From assembly GCA_016210515.1 (NCBI GenBank), contig JACQTZ010000023.1, positions 1-61,462 of the forward strand: a stretch of DNA of 61,462 nt, written 5' to 3'. The notes below the pieces were generated by a model, which saw only the letters and a list, made by a program, of their open reading frames with translations, had not been told where the DNA came from and searched no databases. The stretch comes from Chloroflexota bacterium (lineage in GTDB: Bacteria > Chloroflexota > Dehalococcoidia > UBA2985). Both the position numbers and the translations under genes were made by a program. Below, piece after piece: positions 44,684-53,349 of this stretch (position 1 is its first letter; each line of letters begins with the position of its first letter).

Positions 44684-44851
44684 ATGGCTAAGAAAGGCGA
44701 GTCCCGTGTTATCATCCACCTGGCTTGCACCGAGTGCCGGGAGCGGAACTACATAACTACTAAGAACCGCAAGAACGACTCCCAACGCCTGGAGCTGTCC
44801 AAATATTGTCCTCGTTGTCACAATCACCGCATGCATCGGGAGGTTAGGTAG
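44684..44851 (+). CDS. rpmG: 50S ribosomal protein L33
   Basis: 55 residues: [28 protein letters not shown] and [14 protein letters not shown]. The two CxxC pairs bind zinc. It sits at its usual place between tuf and secE. Confidence 0.95.
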   Translation: MAKKGESRVIIHLACTECRERNYITTKNRKNDSQRLELSKYCPRCHNHRMHREVR

Positions 44852-44866
44852 AGAGCCCGTTTGGTC

Positions 44867-45088
44867 ATGTCAACGCAGAGCAAGCGCACAGCAGTGGCCC
44901 GGGGTTGGCCTCGTTTCCAGTTCGTCAGAGATGTCATCGCTGAGCTGAAGAAAGTAACGTGGCCCACTCGTCGAGAGGCGAGCTATCTGACATTGATGGT
45001 GTTAGTAGTCGCCCTGGTGGTGGGGCTTATCTTAGGGACGGTGGATTTTGGCTTCTCTAAGATAGTCAAGACGCTGTTCTTGCGATGA
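44867..45088 (+). CDS. secE: Preprotein translocase subunit SecE
   Basis: 73 residues from ATG; a TTG two codons earlier is possible. A basic amphipathic helix (FVRDVIAELKKVTWPTRREA) is followed by one membrane span (LTLMVLVVALVVGLILGTVD) and a short tail. It clamps SecY in the membrane. It is in its standard place before nusG. Confidence 0.93.
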   Translation: MSTQSKRTAVARGWPRFQFVRDVIAELKKVTWPTRREASYLTLMVLVVALVVGLILGTVDFGFSKIVKTLFLR

Positions 45089-45111
45089 TGTGGATGCAGG
45101 GCTAGAAAGAT

Positions 45112-45645
45112 ATGGCAGAGAACGAACGTCGGTGGTATGTAGTCCATACGTACTCGGGTTACGAGGGCCGAGTCAAGACTAATCTGGAGCACCGAGTCCA
45201 GTCCATGGGGTTGCAGGATCAGATACTCCAGGTGGTGGTGCCCACAGAGGAGGAGGTCGAGATTCGGGAGGGGCAACGGCGCACGGTGGAGAAGAAGGTC
45301 TTCCCGGGTTACATCCTGGTGGAGATGGTTATGTCGGAGGATGGTTGGTATGCGGTGCGCAACACCCCAGGCGTGACTGGATTTGTGGGCTCAGGGAACA
45401 GGCCCACCCCTCTGGAGGAAGAGGAGGTTAAAGGCATATTGAGACAGATGGAAGTCAAGGTGCCCCGAGTGAAGATTGGTGTGAGCACAGGCCAGAGTGT
45501 GCGCATCATCGATGGTCCCTTTATGGACTTTATTGGCGTGGTGGAGGATGTGAGCCCGGGGAAGGGAAAGGTCCGAGTCTTGGTCTCCTTCTTCGGCCGG
45601 GATACGCCGGTAGAATTGGATTTCCTTCAAGTGGAGAAGCTGTAA
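45112..45645 (+). CDS. nusG: Transcription termination/antitermination factor NusG
   Basis: 177 residues. NGN domain ([40 protein letters not shown]) and C-terminal KOW domain ([20 protein letters not shown]). It couples RNA polymerase to the ribosome or Rho. The spacing to rplK is four bases. Confidence 0.96.
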   Translation: MAENERRWYVVHTYSGYEGRVKTNLEHRVQSMGLQDQILQVVVPTEEEVEIREGQRRTVEKKVFPGYILVEMVMSEDGWYAVRNTPGVTGFVGSGNRPTPLEEEEVKGILRQMEVKVPRVKIGVSTGQSVRIIDGPFMDFIGVVEDVSPGKGKVRVLVSFFGRDTPVELDFLQVEKL

Positions 45646-45649
45646 GAGA

Positions 45650-46072
45650 ATGGCTAAGAAAATCAAAGCTATATTGAGGATTCAGTTGTCGGCAGGCAAA
45701 GCGACGCCAGCTCCGCCAGTGGGCCCCGCCCTGGGCCAGCATGGGGCTAATATCATGGCCTTCTGCAAGGAATATAACGAGCGCACCGCATCCCAGGAGG
45801 GTAGCATCATTCCGGTGGAGATCACCATCTATGAGGATCGCTCCTATTCCTTCGTAACCAAGACGCCGCCGGCCTCGGCTCTGCTCAAGACGGCCCTGGG
45901 TGTGGAGAAAGGCTCAGCCTCTCCCCGCCAACAGAAGGCTGGCAGCCTTCCTCGGGAGAAGGTTCGTGAGATCGCCCGGGTCAAGATGCAGGACCTCAAC
46001 ACTACCGATATAGAGGCGGCGATGCGTATTATTGAAGGCACTGCCCGAAGCTTGGGCATCGAGGTAATCTGA
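45650..46072 (+). CDS. rplK: 50S ribosomal protein L11
   Basis: 140 residues. The N-terminal domain with the thiostrepton-loop prolines ([20 protein letters not shown]) and a C-terminal rRNA-binding domain ([20 protein letters not shown]). A basal member of the nusG-L11-L1-L10-L12 series. Confidence 0.97.
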   Translation: MAKKIKAILRIQLSAGKATPAPPVGPALGQHGANIMAFCKEYNERTASQEGSIIPVEITIYEDRSYSFVTKTPPASALLKTALGVEKGSASPRQQKAGSLPREKVREIARVKMQDLNTTDIEAAMRIIEGTARSLGIEVI

Positions 46073-46098
46073 AGGGCAAGCCGGGGTAAGGAGAAGTT

Positions 46099-46569
46099 AT
46101 GTTTAAGATTCTACTGGCTGTGGATGGTTCAAACTTCGCTCAGGAGGCGGTGGACTTCGCCGCAGAGCTATCACGGCGTATGGGGGATGCCCAGATTATC
46201 TTGTTCTATGTTATTGAGCCACCCTCTCTGCCTCTGGTGGCTGGGCCTATGGAGGTGGGGGTGCCCGTGGCCTGGCCCCAGCCCGAGGAGCAGGAGCAAG
46301 CCGCCCGGCAGGTTCTGGGGGCAGCCAACGAGAGGCTCAAGGCGGCGGGGCAGACAGGCATCATGCGCTTCTCCCGCGGCAGGACAGCGGATGTCATCTG
46401 TGATATTGCGGCTAAAGAGAGTTTCGACCTTATTATCATGGGTAGCAGGGGGATGGGCCATCTCTCCGGGATGTTGCTGGGCTCAGTGAGCGATAGGGTG
46501 TTGCATCGATCTACTGTTCCGGTGCTAGTGGTGCGTCGCCCTTCGGCTAAGAGCCCACAGAAAAATTAG
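46099..46569 (+). CDS. Universal stress protein, UspA family
   Basis: 156 residues: [20 protein letters not shown] at the N-terminus and the ATP-binding [20 protein letters not shown] at the C-terminus, ending VPVLVVRRP. The G-2x-G-9x-G(S) signature suggests ATP binding. It is inserted between rplK and rplA on the same strand with short gaps, so it is expressed with the ribosomal proteins. Exact role unknown. Confidence 0.93.
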   Translation: MFKILLAVDGSNFAQEAVDFAAELSRRMGDAQIILFYVIEPPSLPLVAGPMEVGVPVAWPQPEEQEQAARQVLGAANERLKAAGQTGIMRFSRGRTADVICDIAAKESFDLIIMGSRGMGHLSGMLLGSVSDRVLHRSTVPVLVVRRPSAKSPQKN

Positions 46570-46579
46570 AGGTAGGGCA

Positions 46580-47299
46580 ATGGCGAGGCAAGGTAAGAAA
46601 TATCAAGAGGCGGCCAAGCTGGTGGATAGGGATAAGGCTTACACGCCTCAAGAGGCTGTGGCCCTCTCCAAGAAAACCAGTTTCGCTAAATTCGACGAGA
46701 CTGTGGAGCTTCATCTTCGCCTGGGGGTAGATGCCAAACACGCTGACCAGCAAGTGAGGGGAACGGCCACTCTCCCTCATGGCCTGGGCCGTCAGGTGCG
46801 CATCCTGGTCTTCGCCCAGGGGGAGACCGCGCAGGCGGCTCAGGAGGCTGGCGCTGACTATGTAGGCCTGGATGACCTGGCCAAGCAGATAGAGGATGGC
46901 TGGCTGGAGTTCGATGTCGCTTTGGCCACCCCCGATGTCATGGGGAAGGTGGGTCGCCTGGGTCGTATCCTGGGCAAACGTGGCCTCATGCCTAACCCCC
47001 GCTCCGGTACCGTGGCCCAGCCCCAGGACCTGCCTCGAGCCGTCCAAGAGGCTAGGAAAGGTAGGGTGGAGTTCCGCCTGGATAAGGCGGCCATCATCCA
47101 TGTCCCCATAGGCAAGGTCAGCTTCGAAGATGGTAAGCTCCTGGAGAATTTGACCACGGTGGTGGAGGCGGTGGTAAAGGCTCGGCCCTCCGGGGCTAAG
47201 GGCCAGTTTATAAATAGTATCTACCTGACCACAACCATGGGGCCCGGGATCAAGCTGGGCTTGCAGCCTACCTTGGCTCTGAGCACCAGCCAGAACTGA
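46580..47299 (+). CDS. rplA: 50S ribosomal protein L1
   Basis: 239 residues with standard L1 segments: [58 protein letters not shown] and [20 protein letters not shown]. It binds 23S rRNA at the L1 stalk and represses its own mRNA in other bacteria. Confidence 0.97.
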   Translation: MARQGKKYQEAAKLVDRDKAYTPQEAVALSKKTSFAKFDETVELHLRLGVDAKHADQQVRGTATLPHGLGRQVRILVFAQGETAQAAQEAGADYVGLDDLAKQIEDGWLEFDVALATPDVMGKVGRLGRILGKRGLMPNPRSGTVAQPQDLPRAVQEARKGRVEFRLDKAAIIHVPIGKVSFEDGKLLENLTTVVEAVVKARPSGAKGQFINSIYLTTTMGPGIKLGLQPTLALSTSQN

Positions 47300-47319
47300 G
47301 GAGGCGCAGCCGACTTAAA

Positions 47320-47443
47320 ATTGTGATCGCCTGAGACCACAGGTGCCTAGGGGCTTAAAGAGTTCGCCTGTCGAGGCAAAGGGGTGGAGAATGGATTGGA
47401 ATCCTGTCCGGAATACCCCGCGCCTCCAGGCGTGGGGATTTTT
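47320..47443 (+). promoter_or_regulatory. L10 leader with terminator-like hairpin
   Basis: The segment with GAGACCACAGGTGCC, CTTAAAG and GCCTGTCGAGGC has the kink-turn and stems of the ribosomal L10(L12) binding leader. It ends with CCCCGCGCC-TCCA-GGCGTGGGG-ATTTTTG (47416-47443). L10-L12 binding would control rplJL. Confidence 0.8.
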
Positions 47444-47461
47444 GTTAGGAGATAGGTTATC

Positions 47462-47986
47462 ATGCCTGCGGAAAATAAGGTTCAAGCTGTAGAGCGCCTG
47501 GCCCAGCTTCTCTCGAGGAGCTCGGTGGTCATCGCCACCAACTACCAGGGACTGACCATGAGCCAGATAACAGAGCTCCGGCAACGGCTGCGCCAGGTGG
47601 GGGCTGAATACCACGTGGTCAAAAACACCCTGATGAGTCGGGCCGGCGTGAGCACAGGGCGTCCTGGAGTGGATGCTATCCTGGTTGGCCCCACAGGTAT
47701 GGCCTTCTCCTCGGGGGACCCGACGGAGTTGGCCAAAGCTATCCAGGTGTATATTCAGACCTCGGGAGTGCCTCTGGGACTGGCGGGGGCCTTGTTGGAC
47801 GGGAGGGTGCTCAAAGGCAACGAGGTAGCCCTCCTGGCTACGTTGCCCTCCAAAGATGTGCTCTTGGCCCAGCTCCTGGGTGGCCTCCAGAGCCCCCTCC
47901 GGGGCCTGGTCTATGTCCTGGGAGCTCAATTGAGGGGCCTGGTCTGGGTTTTGCAATCTCGAATGAAACAAATGGAAGGAGGATAA
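47462..47986 (+). CDS. rplJ: 50S ribosomal protein L10
   Basis: 174 residues: VQAVERLAQLLSRSSVVIAT, MSQITELRQRLRQVGAEYHV, NTLMSRA and a C-terminal helix that holds L7/L12 dimers. AGGAGATAGG lies before the ATG. It is followed after three bases by rplL. Confidence 0.96.
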   Translation: MPAENKVQAVERLAQLLSRSSVVIATNYQGLTMSQITELRQRLRQVGAEYHVVKNTLMSRAGVSTGRPGVDAILVGPTGMAFSSGDPTELAKAIQVYIQTSGVPLGLAGALLDGRVLKGNEVALLATLPSKDVLLAQLLGGLQSPLRGLVYVLGAQLRGLVWVLQSRMKQMEGG

Positions 47987-47989
47987 GGA

Positions 47990-48481
47990 ATGGTCGAGGA
48001 TAAAGTGGAAGGTCATGGAGAGGCCACTGTGGCCACAACTGAGAAGTCAGCCCCTGCCCGGAGCCGGGCGGCTAAAGCCGCGACGGCGGAAACTAAGGGA
48101 CTGTCCAAGGAGCAGCTAATCGAGTCCATCAAGGGGATGACAGTCCTGGAGCTGGCGGAGCTGGTGAAGGCCCTGGAGGATGAGTTCGGCGTAGTGGCCG
48201 CAGCCCCTGTGGCCGTGGCAGCCGCTGGCCCAGCCACGGCTACCGCTGCAGCAGCTCCTGCGGAGGAACAGACGGAGTTCACCGTCCTGCTTCAGGAGAT
48301 AGGCCCTAACAAGATCAACGTCATAAAAGCGGTGCGGGAGGTTACCACCCTGGGCCTCAAGGAGGCCAAGGACTTGGTGGAAGCTGCCCCCAAGGCGGTG
48401 AAGGAGAAGGTGTCCAAGGCCGAGGCGCAGACGGCAAGGGAAAAGCTGGAGGCGGCAGGAGCCAAAGTCCAGGTTAGCTAA
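47990..48481 (+). CDS. rplL: 50S ribosomal protein L7/L12 with N-terminal extension
   Basis: 163 residues, about 40 longer than usual. The extra N-terminus is Ala/Lys/Glu-rich ([20 protein letters not shown]). The dimerisation domain follows ([20 protein letters not shown]), then an Ala-rich hinge and the C-terminal factor-binding domain ([20 protein letters not shown]). AAGGAGGATAAGGA precedes the ATG. Confidence 0.95.
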   Translation: MVEDKVEGHGEATVATTEKSAPARSRAAKAATAETKGLSKEQLIESIKGMTVLELAELVKALEDEFGVVAAAPVAVAAAGPATATAAAAPAEEQTEFTVLLQEIGPNKINVIKAVREVTTLGLKEAKDLVEAAPKAVKEKVSKAEAQTAREKLEAAGAKVQVS

Positions 48482-48542
48482 CTCAAGTCCTTCATGATGC
48501 TGGGCTGTCCTGGAACCCTTGACCTGGAATAGGAGAGGTTCG

Positions 48543-49250
48543 ATGGTGCCCGCTCAAAGCGTTAACTATCATCCTATGATAAGGGACCTCCCAGCTAGGG
48601 AGAGACCCCGGGAGCGCCTCAGGGATAGCGGCGCCGTCTCTCTCTCTAACGCCGAGCTCCTGGCCATTGTGCTGCGCACCGGGGCCTCCGAGGCTAGCGC
48701 CGTGGATTTGGCCAACCAGCTTTTGGTGCGCTTCGGGGGTCTGGATGGTTTGGCCAAGGCTGGCTTTGTCGAGCTGTGTGTCATTCGAGGGCTTGGGGAG
48801 GCCAAGGCGGCCCAGGTCAAGGCCGCCCTGGAGCTGGGCCGCCGACTTCTCTCCTCCCAGCCCGAGGAGCGGCCCGTGGTCAAAAGCCCTGGGGACGTCT
48901 TCCTCCTTCTGGGCGAGATGAGCCTCCTGGACCAGGAGGAGCTTCGCGTCCTCCTGCTCAACACCAAGAACCAGGTCCTGGCCACCCATCAGGTTTATCG
49001 GGGCAATGTCAATACCTCCCTTATTCGGGTCTCGGAGCTGTTCCGCATGGCAGTGCGGGAGAATTGCCCCGCCATCATCGTAGCCCACAACCATCCCTCG
49101 GGGGACCCCGCCCCCAGCCCCGAGGATGTGGAAGTCACCCGGGACATTGTGAAGGGGGGGCAGCTTCTCAACATCGAGGTGCTGGATCATATCATCATCG
49201 GCCGTCAGGGATACGTCAGCCTGAAAGAGCGCGGCCTTGGCTTCCCCTGA
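48543..49250 (+). CDS. radC: RadC/JAB-domain protein
   Basis: 235 residues from the ATG behind GGAGAGG. An N-terminal HhH-like domain (LPARERPRERL, LLAIVLRTG, FVELCVIRGLGEAKA) and a C-terminal JAB/MPN metalloprotease-like domain with HNHPSGDPAPSPED near 185, the metal site. The role of RadC is unclear. It is the first gene after the ribosomal operon. Confidence 0.93.
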   Translation: MVPAQSVNYHPMIRDLPARERPRERLRDSGAVSLSNAELLAIVLRTGASEASAVDLANQLLVRFGGLDGLAKAGFVELCVIRGLGEAKAAQVKAALELGRRLLSSQPEERPVVKSPGDVFLLLGEMSLLDQEELRVLLLNTKNQVLATHQVYRGNVNTSLIRVSELFRMAVRENCPAIIVAHNHPSGDPAPSPEDVEVTRDIVKGGQLLNIEVLDHIIIGRQGYVSLKERGLGFP

Positions 49251-49276
49251 GCCAGTGGCCAAATAAGGAGGTAATT

Positions 49277-49660
49277 TTGAATCCGGCAAACTGCAAGTAC
49301 ACCAAAGGACACACTTGGGTCAGGGTGGAGGGGAACCTGGCGGTGATCGGCCTCACCGATTACGCCCAGCAACAGTTAGGCAAGGTGCTCTTTGTGGAGG
49401 CCGCCGCCAAGGGGAAGAAAGTGGCTCAGTCCCAGTCCTGCGGCACTGTGGAGTCGGACAAAGCCACCTCGGACATCATGTGCCCGGTGACTGGCGAGGT
49501 GACAGATGTCAACGAAGAGGCCCTCGATGCCCCCGAGCTCCTGAACCAGGAGCCTTATGGCAAAGGCTGGCTTATAAAAGTGAGGCTCCAGGATTCCAAG
49601 GAGTTGGGCGCTCTGATGACCGCTCAGGAGTTCGAGAAGTATATCGAAGGCGCAAGCTGA
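49277..49660 (+). CDS. gcvH: Glycine cleavage system H protein
   Basis: 127 residues from TTG, chosen because AAGGAGG precedes it by five bases. A lipoyl domain with YTKGHTWVRVEG, IGLTDYAQQQLGKVLFVE and the modified lysine in VESDKATSDI. No gcvT or gcvP is present here. It is followed directly by a lipoate/octanoate transferase gene, which could load it. Confidence 0.93.
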   Translation: MNPANCKYTKGHTWVRVEGNLAVIGLTDYAQQQLGKVLFVEAAAKGKKVAQSQSCGTVESDKATSDIMCPVTGEVTDVNEEALDAPELLNQEPYGKGWLIKVRLQDSKELGALMTAQEFEKYIEGAS

Positions 49661-49685
49661 GCTTATCGCTGACCCCGCTACGCCT

Positions 49686-50546
49686 TTGATAGCGAGGGAG
49701 TGGCGCTGCCTCTACACCGGGGCCGCTGGCGGCCCCTATAATTTGGCCCTGGACGAGGCCCTTATGCTTCTCCTCCCGCGCACGCAGGTGCCCGTCCTGC
49801 GTCTTTATCGCTGGCGCATCCCGTGCCTCAGCGTGGGCTATTTCCAATCCGCCCTTCGGGACATAGACCTGGATAGATGCCGGTCTCTAGGTATAGATGT
49901 AGTGAGGAGACTCACCGGCGGGAGGGCCATCCTCCATCAGGAGGAGCTGACCTACAGCCTGGTAGCTTCACAGACAGATCCCGTGTTTGCCGGTGGGGTG
50001 TTGGAGTCCTATGCCAGGGTGAGCCAAGGGCTGATGTCGGGGCTGCGCCGCCTGGGAGTGGTAGCCCAGGCCCTGGGTCCCTGGCGGGGAGCCGGGGAGG
50101 AGAGAAGCCCAGCCTGCTTCGATGCCATCTCAGGTTATGAGATAGCGGTGGAGGGCAGGAAGCTGGTAGGCAGCGCTCAGGTGAGAAGGGGCGGTGTGGT
50201 GCTCCAGCAAGGCTCCATCCTCCTTCGGGTGGACGCCGAGGCCTTGTTTCGACTCTTTTGCTACTCGGAGGAGGCCGGCCGGCGTTCCGCCCTGGAGGGC
50301 TTCCGGCGCAAAGTGACCTCCCTGGCCGAGATGTCGAAGACTCCCGCCCCGAGGAAATCGGGGCTAGGAACGGAGCTGGGCGAGCCACCGTCCCTCCCCA
50401 GGTTGACCGCGGCTCTGAGGCATGGCTTTGCCGAGGCCCTGGGGTTGGAGCTACTGCCCAGCCGCGTTAGCCTGGAGGAGCGGGCCTTGGCCCGCCGCCT
50501 GGCCCGAGAGAAGTATGGAAACCCCGGATGGAACCTTATGAGATAA
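49686..50546 (+). CDS. lipM: LipM-like octanoyltransferase/lipoate ligase family
   Basis: 286 residues from TTG. Signatures: NLALDEALMLLL, RRLTGGRAILHQEELTYSLV, a probable catalytic Cys in SPACFDAISGYEIAVEGRKL, and VGSAQVRRGGVVLQQGSI. LipM moves octanoate from ACP to GcvH, matching its neighbour. The weak ribosome site leaves the start uncertain by a few codons. Confidence 0.85.
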   Translation: MIAREWRCLYTGAAGGPYNLALDEALMLLLPRTQVPVLRLYRWRIPCLSVGYFQSALRDIDLDRCRSLGIDVVRRLTGGRAILHQEELTYSLVASQTDPVFAGGVLESYARVSQGLMSGLRRLGVVAQALGPWRGAGEERSPACFDAISGYEIAVEGRKLVGSAQVRRGGVVLQQGSILLRVDAEALFRLFCYSEEAGRRSALEGFRRKVTSLAEMSKTPAPRKSGLGTELGEPPSLPRLTAALRHGFAEALGLELLPSRVSLEERALARRLAREKYGNPGWNLMR

Positions 50547-50690
50547 GGCGGAACCTTGAGGGATTCCCTGGGGGATGGAAAGGGCCAACGTATGACAGCA
50601 GCGGCGGGGGCCAAAGCCAAAGGCCATCGCGATAAAGTAGAGACATGGCTGTCGATGCGGCGATGGAGCACATCCAGGTGGGCTATAAGT

Positions 50691-50810
50691 CGGGATATGA
50701 TGGTCTGCGGCAACCTAGCCGAGATCCGGCACCGGGGGTTGCTCCGAGTGGAGGGGAGGGAATATCAAATCCACGATGGTGAAGTGGTCACCATCCTGTT
50801 CCACACCTGA
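50691..50810 (+). pseudogene. C-terminal fragment like the TGS/DUF933 end of YchF
   Basis: The last 36 codons (CGNLAEIRHRGLLRVEGREY, IHDGEVVTILF) resemble the end of YchF-type GTPases. Upstream, a piece resembling the same domain (AVDAAMEHIQVGY) is in another frame, so a frameshift separates them. No GTPase domain is nearby. It is probably a remnant. Confidence 0.4.
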
Positions 50811-50830
50811 TCGACTCTCCACAAACTCGA

Positions 50831-51184
50831 TTAGGTGCTGGGATCCTCCTTGAGCCTGAGTTGCAGCCCTAGTGCGGGGATAGCTCTTCGGCGGTAGCAC
50901 CCTGCCCAAACACGGCGCCTGCTTGGAATCCTCCGCTGCGATGGTACAACGGCGCGCTCCGGCGTCGGGCCATCGTAGGCATAGGCTAGCTGCTTGAGGT
51001 TTGCCAAGTTGCGAGCCAGCGTGGTGAGAACCGCCTCTGTCCTTGATAGTATTGTTGCCTCGGTTTCTGCCCAGTATAGGTCGCACCAGAGGCAGCGGTG
51101 GTGTCCTTCAGCCGATGTGATGATGAGAGGGGCTTCACTACGACATCTTGGACAGGAGAGCTGTTTACTGATGTGCGTCTCCAA
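50831..51184 (-). CDS. Hypothetical zinc-ribbon protein
   Basis: 117 residues. LSCPRCRSEAPL and HRCLWCDLYWAE form a CxxC/CxxC ribbon. The middle is helical and the Arg-rich C-terminus is low complexity and may be read past the true end of homology. No ribosome site is evident. It is in a degenerate interval. Confidence 0.45.
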   Translation of the reverse strand: METHISKQLSCPRCRSEAPLIITSAEGHHRCLWCDLYWAETEATILSRTEAVLTTLARNLANLKQLAYAYDGPTPERAVVPSQRRIPSRRRVWAGCYRRRAIPALGLQLRLKEDPST

Positions 51185-51240
51185 GCCTCGTGGCCCAGTG
51201 CTCTACGTCCAACAATCGAGCCTGCGCACGCCGTTACGGT

Positions 51241-51453
51241 TCATGAATATTCTGTATATTGAGGAAAGCGGGAAGGCTGAACACTATACTCACTGGCCGA
51301 GGGATAACGATGGTGTCGGTCAGGAGCCATGCTGTTGTCTCTTCCTTGAGCAGTAAGCCGATATTCGAGGGCCAAGGTCCGGTTGAGTATTTCTGGAAGG
51401 GGCAAGCGGGCTATTTCAGTGAGCAGGTCATCTTGGGCCATGTTGAACGACAC
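51241..51453 (-). CDS. Antitoxin-like N-terminal remnant
   Basis: 70 residues beginning MAQDDLLTEIARLPLPEILN after five leading residues, a pattern of addiction-module antitoxins (DUF2281-like). The rest shows no pattern and no toxin gene is adjacent. It may be a leftover. Confidence 0.3.
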   Translation of the reverse strand: MSFNMAQDDLLTEIARLPLPEILNRTLALEYRLTAQGRDNSMAPDRHHRYPSASEYSVQPSRFPQYTEYS

Positions 51454-51486
51454 CTTCTATGGGAATTAACATAAGCGACTTTCGTC

Positions 51487-51558
51487 TCAAAATCAAGGCC
51501 TATTGGGTTCAAAATCGAGGGCTTTTGGGCTCAAAATGGCGAACCTTTTGGCTCAAAC
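51487..51558. repeat. Four-copy 22-bp repeat array
   Basis: TCAAAAT begins at 51487, 51509 and 51531, and TCAAAC at 51553, an exact 22-bp period. The inner parts share GGnnTnTTGGGy. The rest of 50811-51789 holds no firm gene. Confidence 0.7.
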
Positions 51559-51777
51559 CGACTCCAGAGGAGTAGTAACCCTAGGGTGTAGAAACCTTCG
51601 TTTTTACCCGGGATTCCCCATTTCAATTAGCGACGAGGCTTTTCTGGCCTCATCACTTCTGACGTAAAATATAGTCCCATGGCGCAGCATCCGTTAAGCC
51701 CTCCGGCCATCAGTTTTTCGAGGGTTGGCGGCTCGTTTCCGGAACAGCCCCACCTCAAAGGATCCTGGGTGGGCGGG

Positions 51778-51783
51778 TATAAT
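51778..51783 (+). promoter_or_regulatory. -10 box of a leaderless promoter
   Basis: TATAAT, then AGACAT, then the ATG of the hydrolase gene. Confidence 0.6.
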
Positions 51784-51789
51784 AGACAT

Positions 51790-52617
51790 ATGACAGCCGA
51801 GATGGGGCACTTCCTCCAAGTCGGGCCTTTCCGCACCCACTACCTGAGGGCTGGGCAGGGGCCACCTCTTATCCTCCTCCACGGCCTGGGCGGCTCCGCC
51901 CAGTGGTGGCGGCCCAACCTCGATGCCCTGGGGCGAATCCGTACCGTTTACGCCCCTGACCTCCCCGGCCACGGCCTATCAGATAAGCCCAAGGTTGCCT
52001 ATACGCTCGATATGGGCCGAGCTTTCCTGCTGGACTTCCTGGAGGCGGCCCATCTTCCCTCCGCCGACCTCCTGGGCCACTCCACCGGGGGCCTCATCGC
52101 CCTGGACTTCGCCCTGGCCTATCCACAGAGGGTGAATAAGCTGATCCTTGTGGACAGCGCCGGTCTGGGCCGGGAGGTGTCCCCCTTCCTCCGTCTCATG
52201 GCCCTGCCCCTGGTGGGGGAGCTTCTGGCCCTCCCTTGTCCCTTTCTCCTTCGCGCCCTCCTGCGTCACCTCCTCCACGATAAAAGCCTCATCACCCCCG
52301 AGCTGGTGGAACAGGTCCGCCAGGAGCGGAGCGCCCCTGGCTTCCGCCAAGCCCTCCTCATCGCCCTGAGGCACGGCGTGGGGATGAAGGGAATGAAGCC
52401 CCATATCATCCTGACAGAGCGACTGCCCCGTCTTAAACCGCCAGCCCTCCTCCTTTGGGGAGTCCAGGACCAACTCCTCCCCTTCTCCCAGGCCCGAAAG
52501 GCCTCCGGCCTCCTCCCAAGCCTCCGCCTACACCCCTTCCCTCATTGCGGCCACGTGCCCAACTGGGAGAGGCGCGACGAGTTCAATGCCGCTGTGGCTG
52601 AGTTCCTGAGAGAGTAG
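51790..52617 (+). CDS. Alpha/beta hydrolase
   Basis: 275 residues from the ATG six bases behind a TATAAT. Earlier in-frame ATG (51679) would place the promoter inside the gene and add 37 residues foreign to the family. Oxyanion region LLHGLGGSAQWW, nucleophile Ser in LLGHSTGGLIAL, Asp in WGVQDQLLPF, His in FPHCGHVPNWE. Close linkage to menG makes a menaquinone-pathway (MenH-like) role possible but unproven. Confidence 0.9.
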   Translation: MTAEMGHFLQVGPFRTHYLRAGQGPPLILLHGLGGSAQWWRPNLDALGRIRTVYAPDLPGHGLSDKPKVAYTLDMGRAFLLDFLEAAHLPSADLLGHSTGGLIALDFALAYPQRVNKLILVDSAGLGREVSPFLRLMALPLVGELLALPCPFLLRALLRHLLHDKSLITPELVEQVRQERSAPGFRQALLIALRHGVGMKGMKPHIILTERLPRLKPPALLLWGVQDQLLPFSQARKASGLLPSLRLHPFPHCGHVPNWERRDEFNAAVAEFLRE

Positions 52618-52620
52618 AAT
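52615..52620 (+). promoter_or_regulatory. -10 box of menG
   Basis: TAGAAT overlaps the stop of the hydrolase gene, six bases before the menG ATG. Confidence 0.45.
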
Positions 52621-52626
52621 AGAGGC

Positions 52627-53349
52627 ATGCGCCCTAATCCCGCCTTCATTCGAGGCATGTTCGCTGCTATTGCCACCAAATACGACCTTCTGAACGGTTT
52701 GCTCAGCTTTGGGCTGGATAGGGGCTGGCGCAAATTCGCCGCCCTCCGATGTCGGTTGCCTCCGGGAGGGCTGGTCCTGGATGCCGCCACCGGGACGGGT
52801 GGCTTGGCACTGCGTCTGGCCCGACAGGACAGCAGCGGCACTATCGTAGGGGTGGATTTTTCTCCCCAGATGCTGGCCAGGGCTAAGAGCAGGCTGGCCT
52901 CCGACTCAGATATGAGTAGAATAAGATTGGTCCTGGGCGATGTGCTTAGGCTACCATTTCCTGATAGCATCTTCGATTGCGTAGCTACGGGCTTCGCACT
53001 GAGAAATGTCGAAGATTTGGCCAGTGCCTTTCGTGAGATGACCCGGGTGGCCAGGCCGGGTGGTAGGGTGGTTGCCCTGGAGAATACACGCCCCTCTTCG
53101 CCCATGCCTAGAGCCATCCATTACCTGTATCTCCATCATATTGTGTCCCGACTTGGGGGCCTCCTCTCCGGCAACAAAGGGGCCTATGTCTACCTGTCAG
53201 CCTCCATCCGGAGGTTCCAGCCATCTCAGGAGGTGAAGCAAATCATGGAAGGAGTGGGGTTACGGCAGGTGGAGGTCTTCGAGCTTACCTTCGGAGCAGC
53301 TACCGTCTTCATCGGAGTCAAAGATAGCCAGCCTGAGCCATCGCCGTAG
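52627..53349 (+). CDS. menG: Demethylmenaquinone methyltransferase (UbiE/MenG)
   Basis: 240 residues. YDLLNGLLSFGLDRGWR at the N-terminus, SAM motif VLDAATGTGGLALRLA, GVDFSPQMLARAKSR, LPFPDSIFDCVATGFALRNV and the GAYVYLSASIRRFQ substrate region. It methylates demethylmenaquinone, the quinone that the Rieske/cytochrome b genes downstream would use. Confidence 0.93.
   Translation: MRPNPAFIRGMFAAIATKYDLLNGLLSFGLDRGWRKFAALRCRLPPGGLVLDAATGTGGLALRLARQDSSGTIVGVDFSPQMLARAKSRLASDSDMSRIRLVLGDVLRLPFPDSIFDCVATGFALRNVEDLASAFREMTRVARPGGRVVALENTRPSSPMPRAIHYLYLHHIVSRLGGLLSGNKGAYVYLSASIRRFQPSQEVKQIMEGVGLRQVEVFELTFGAATVFIGVKDSQPEPSP

Noticed and set aside
51679..51789. N-terminal extension of the alpha/beta hydrolase
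   Set aside because: The extra 37 codons contain the TATAAT box and do not resemble the family.
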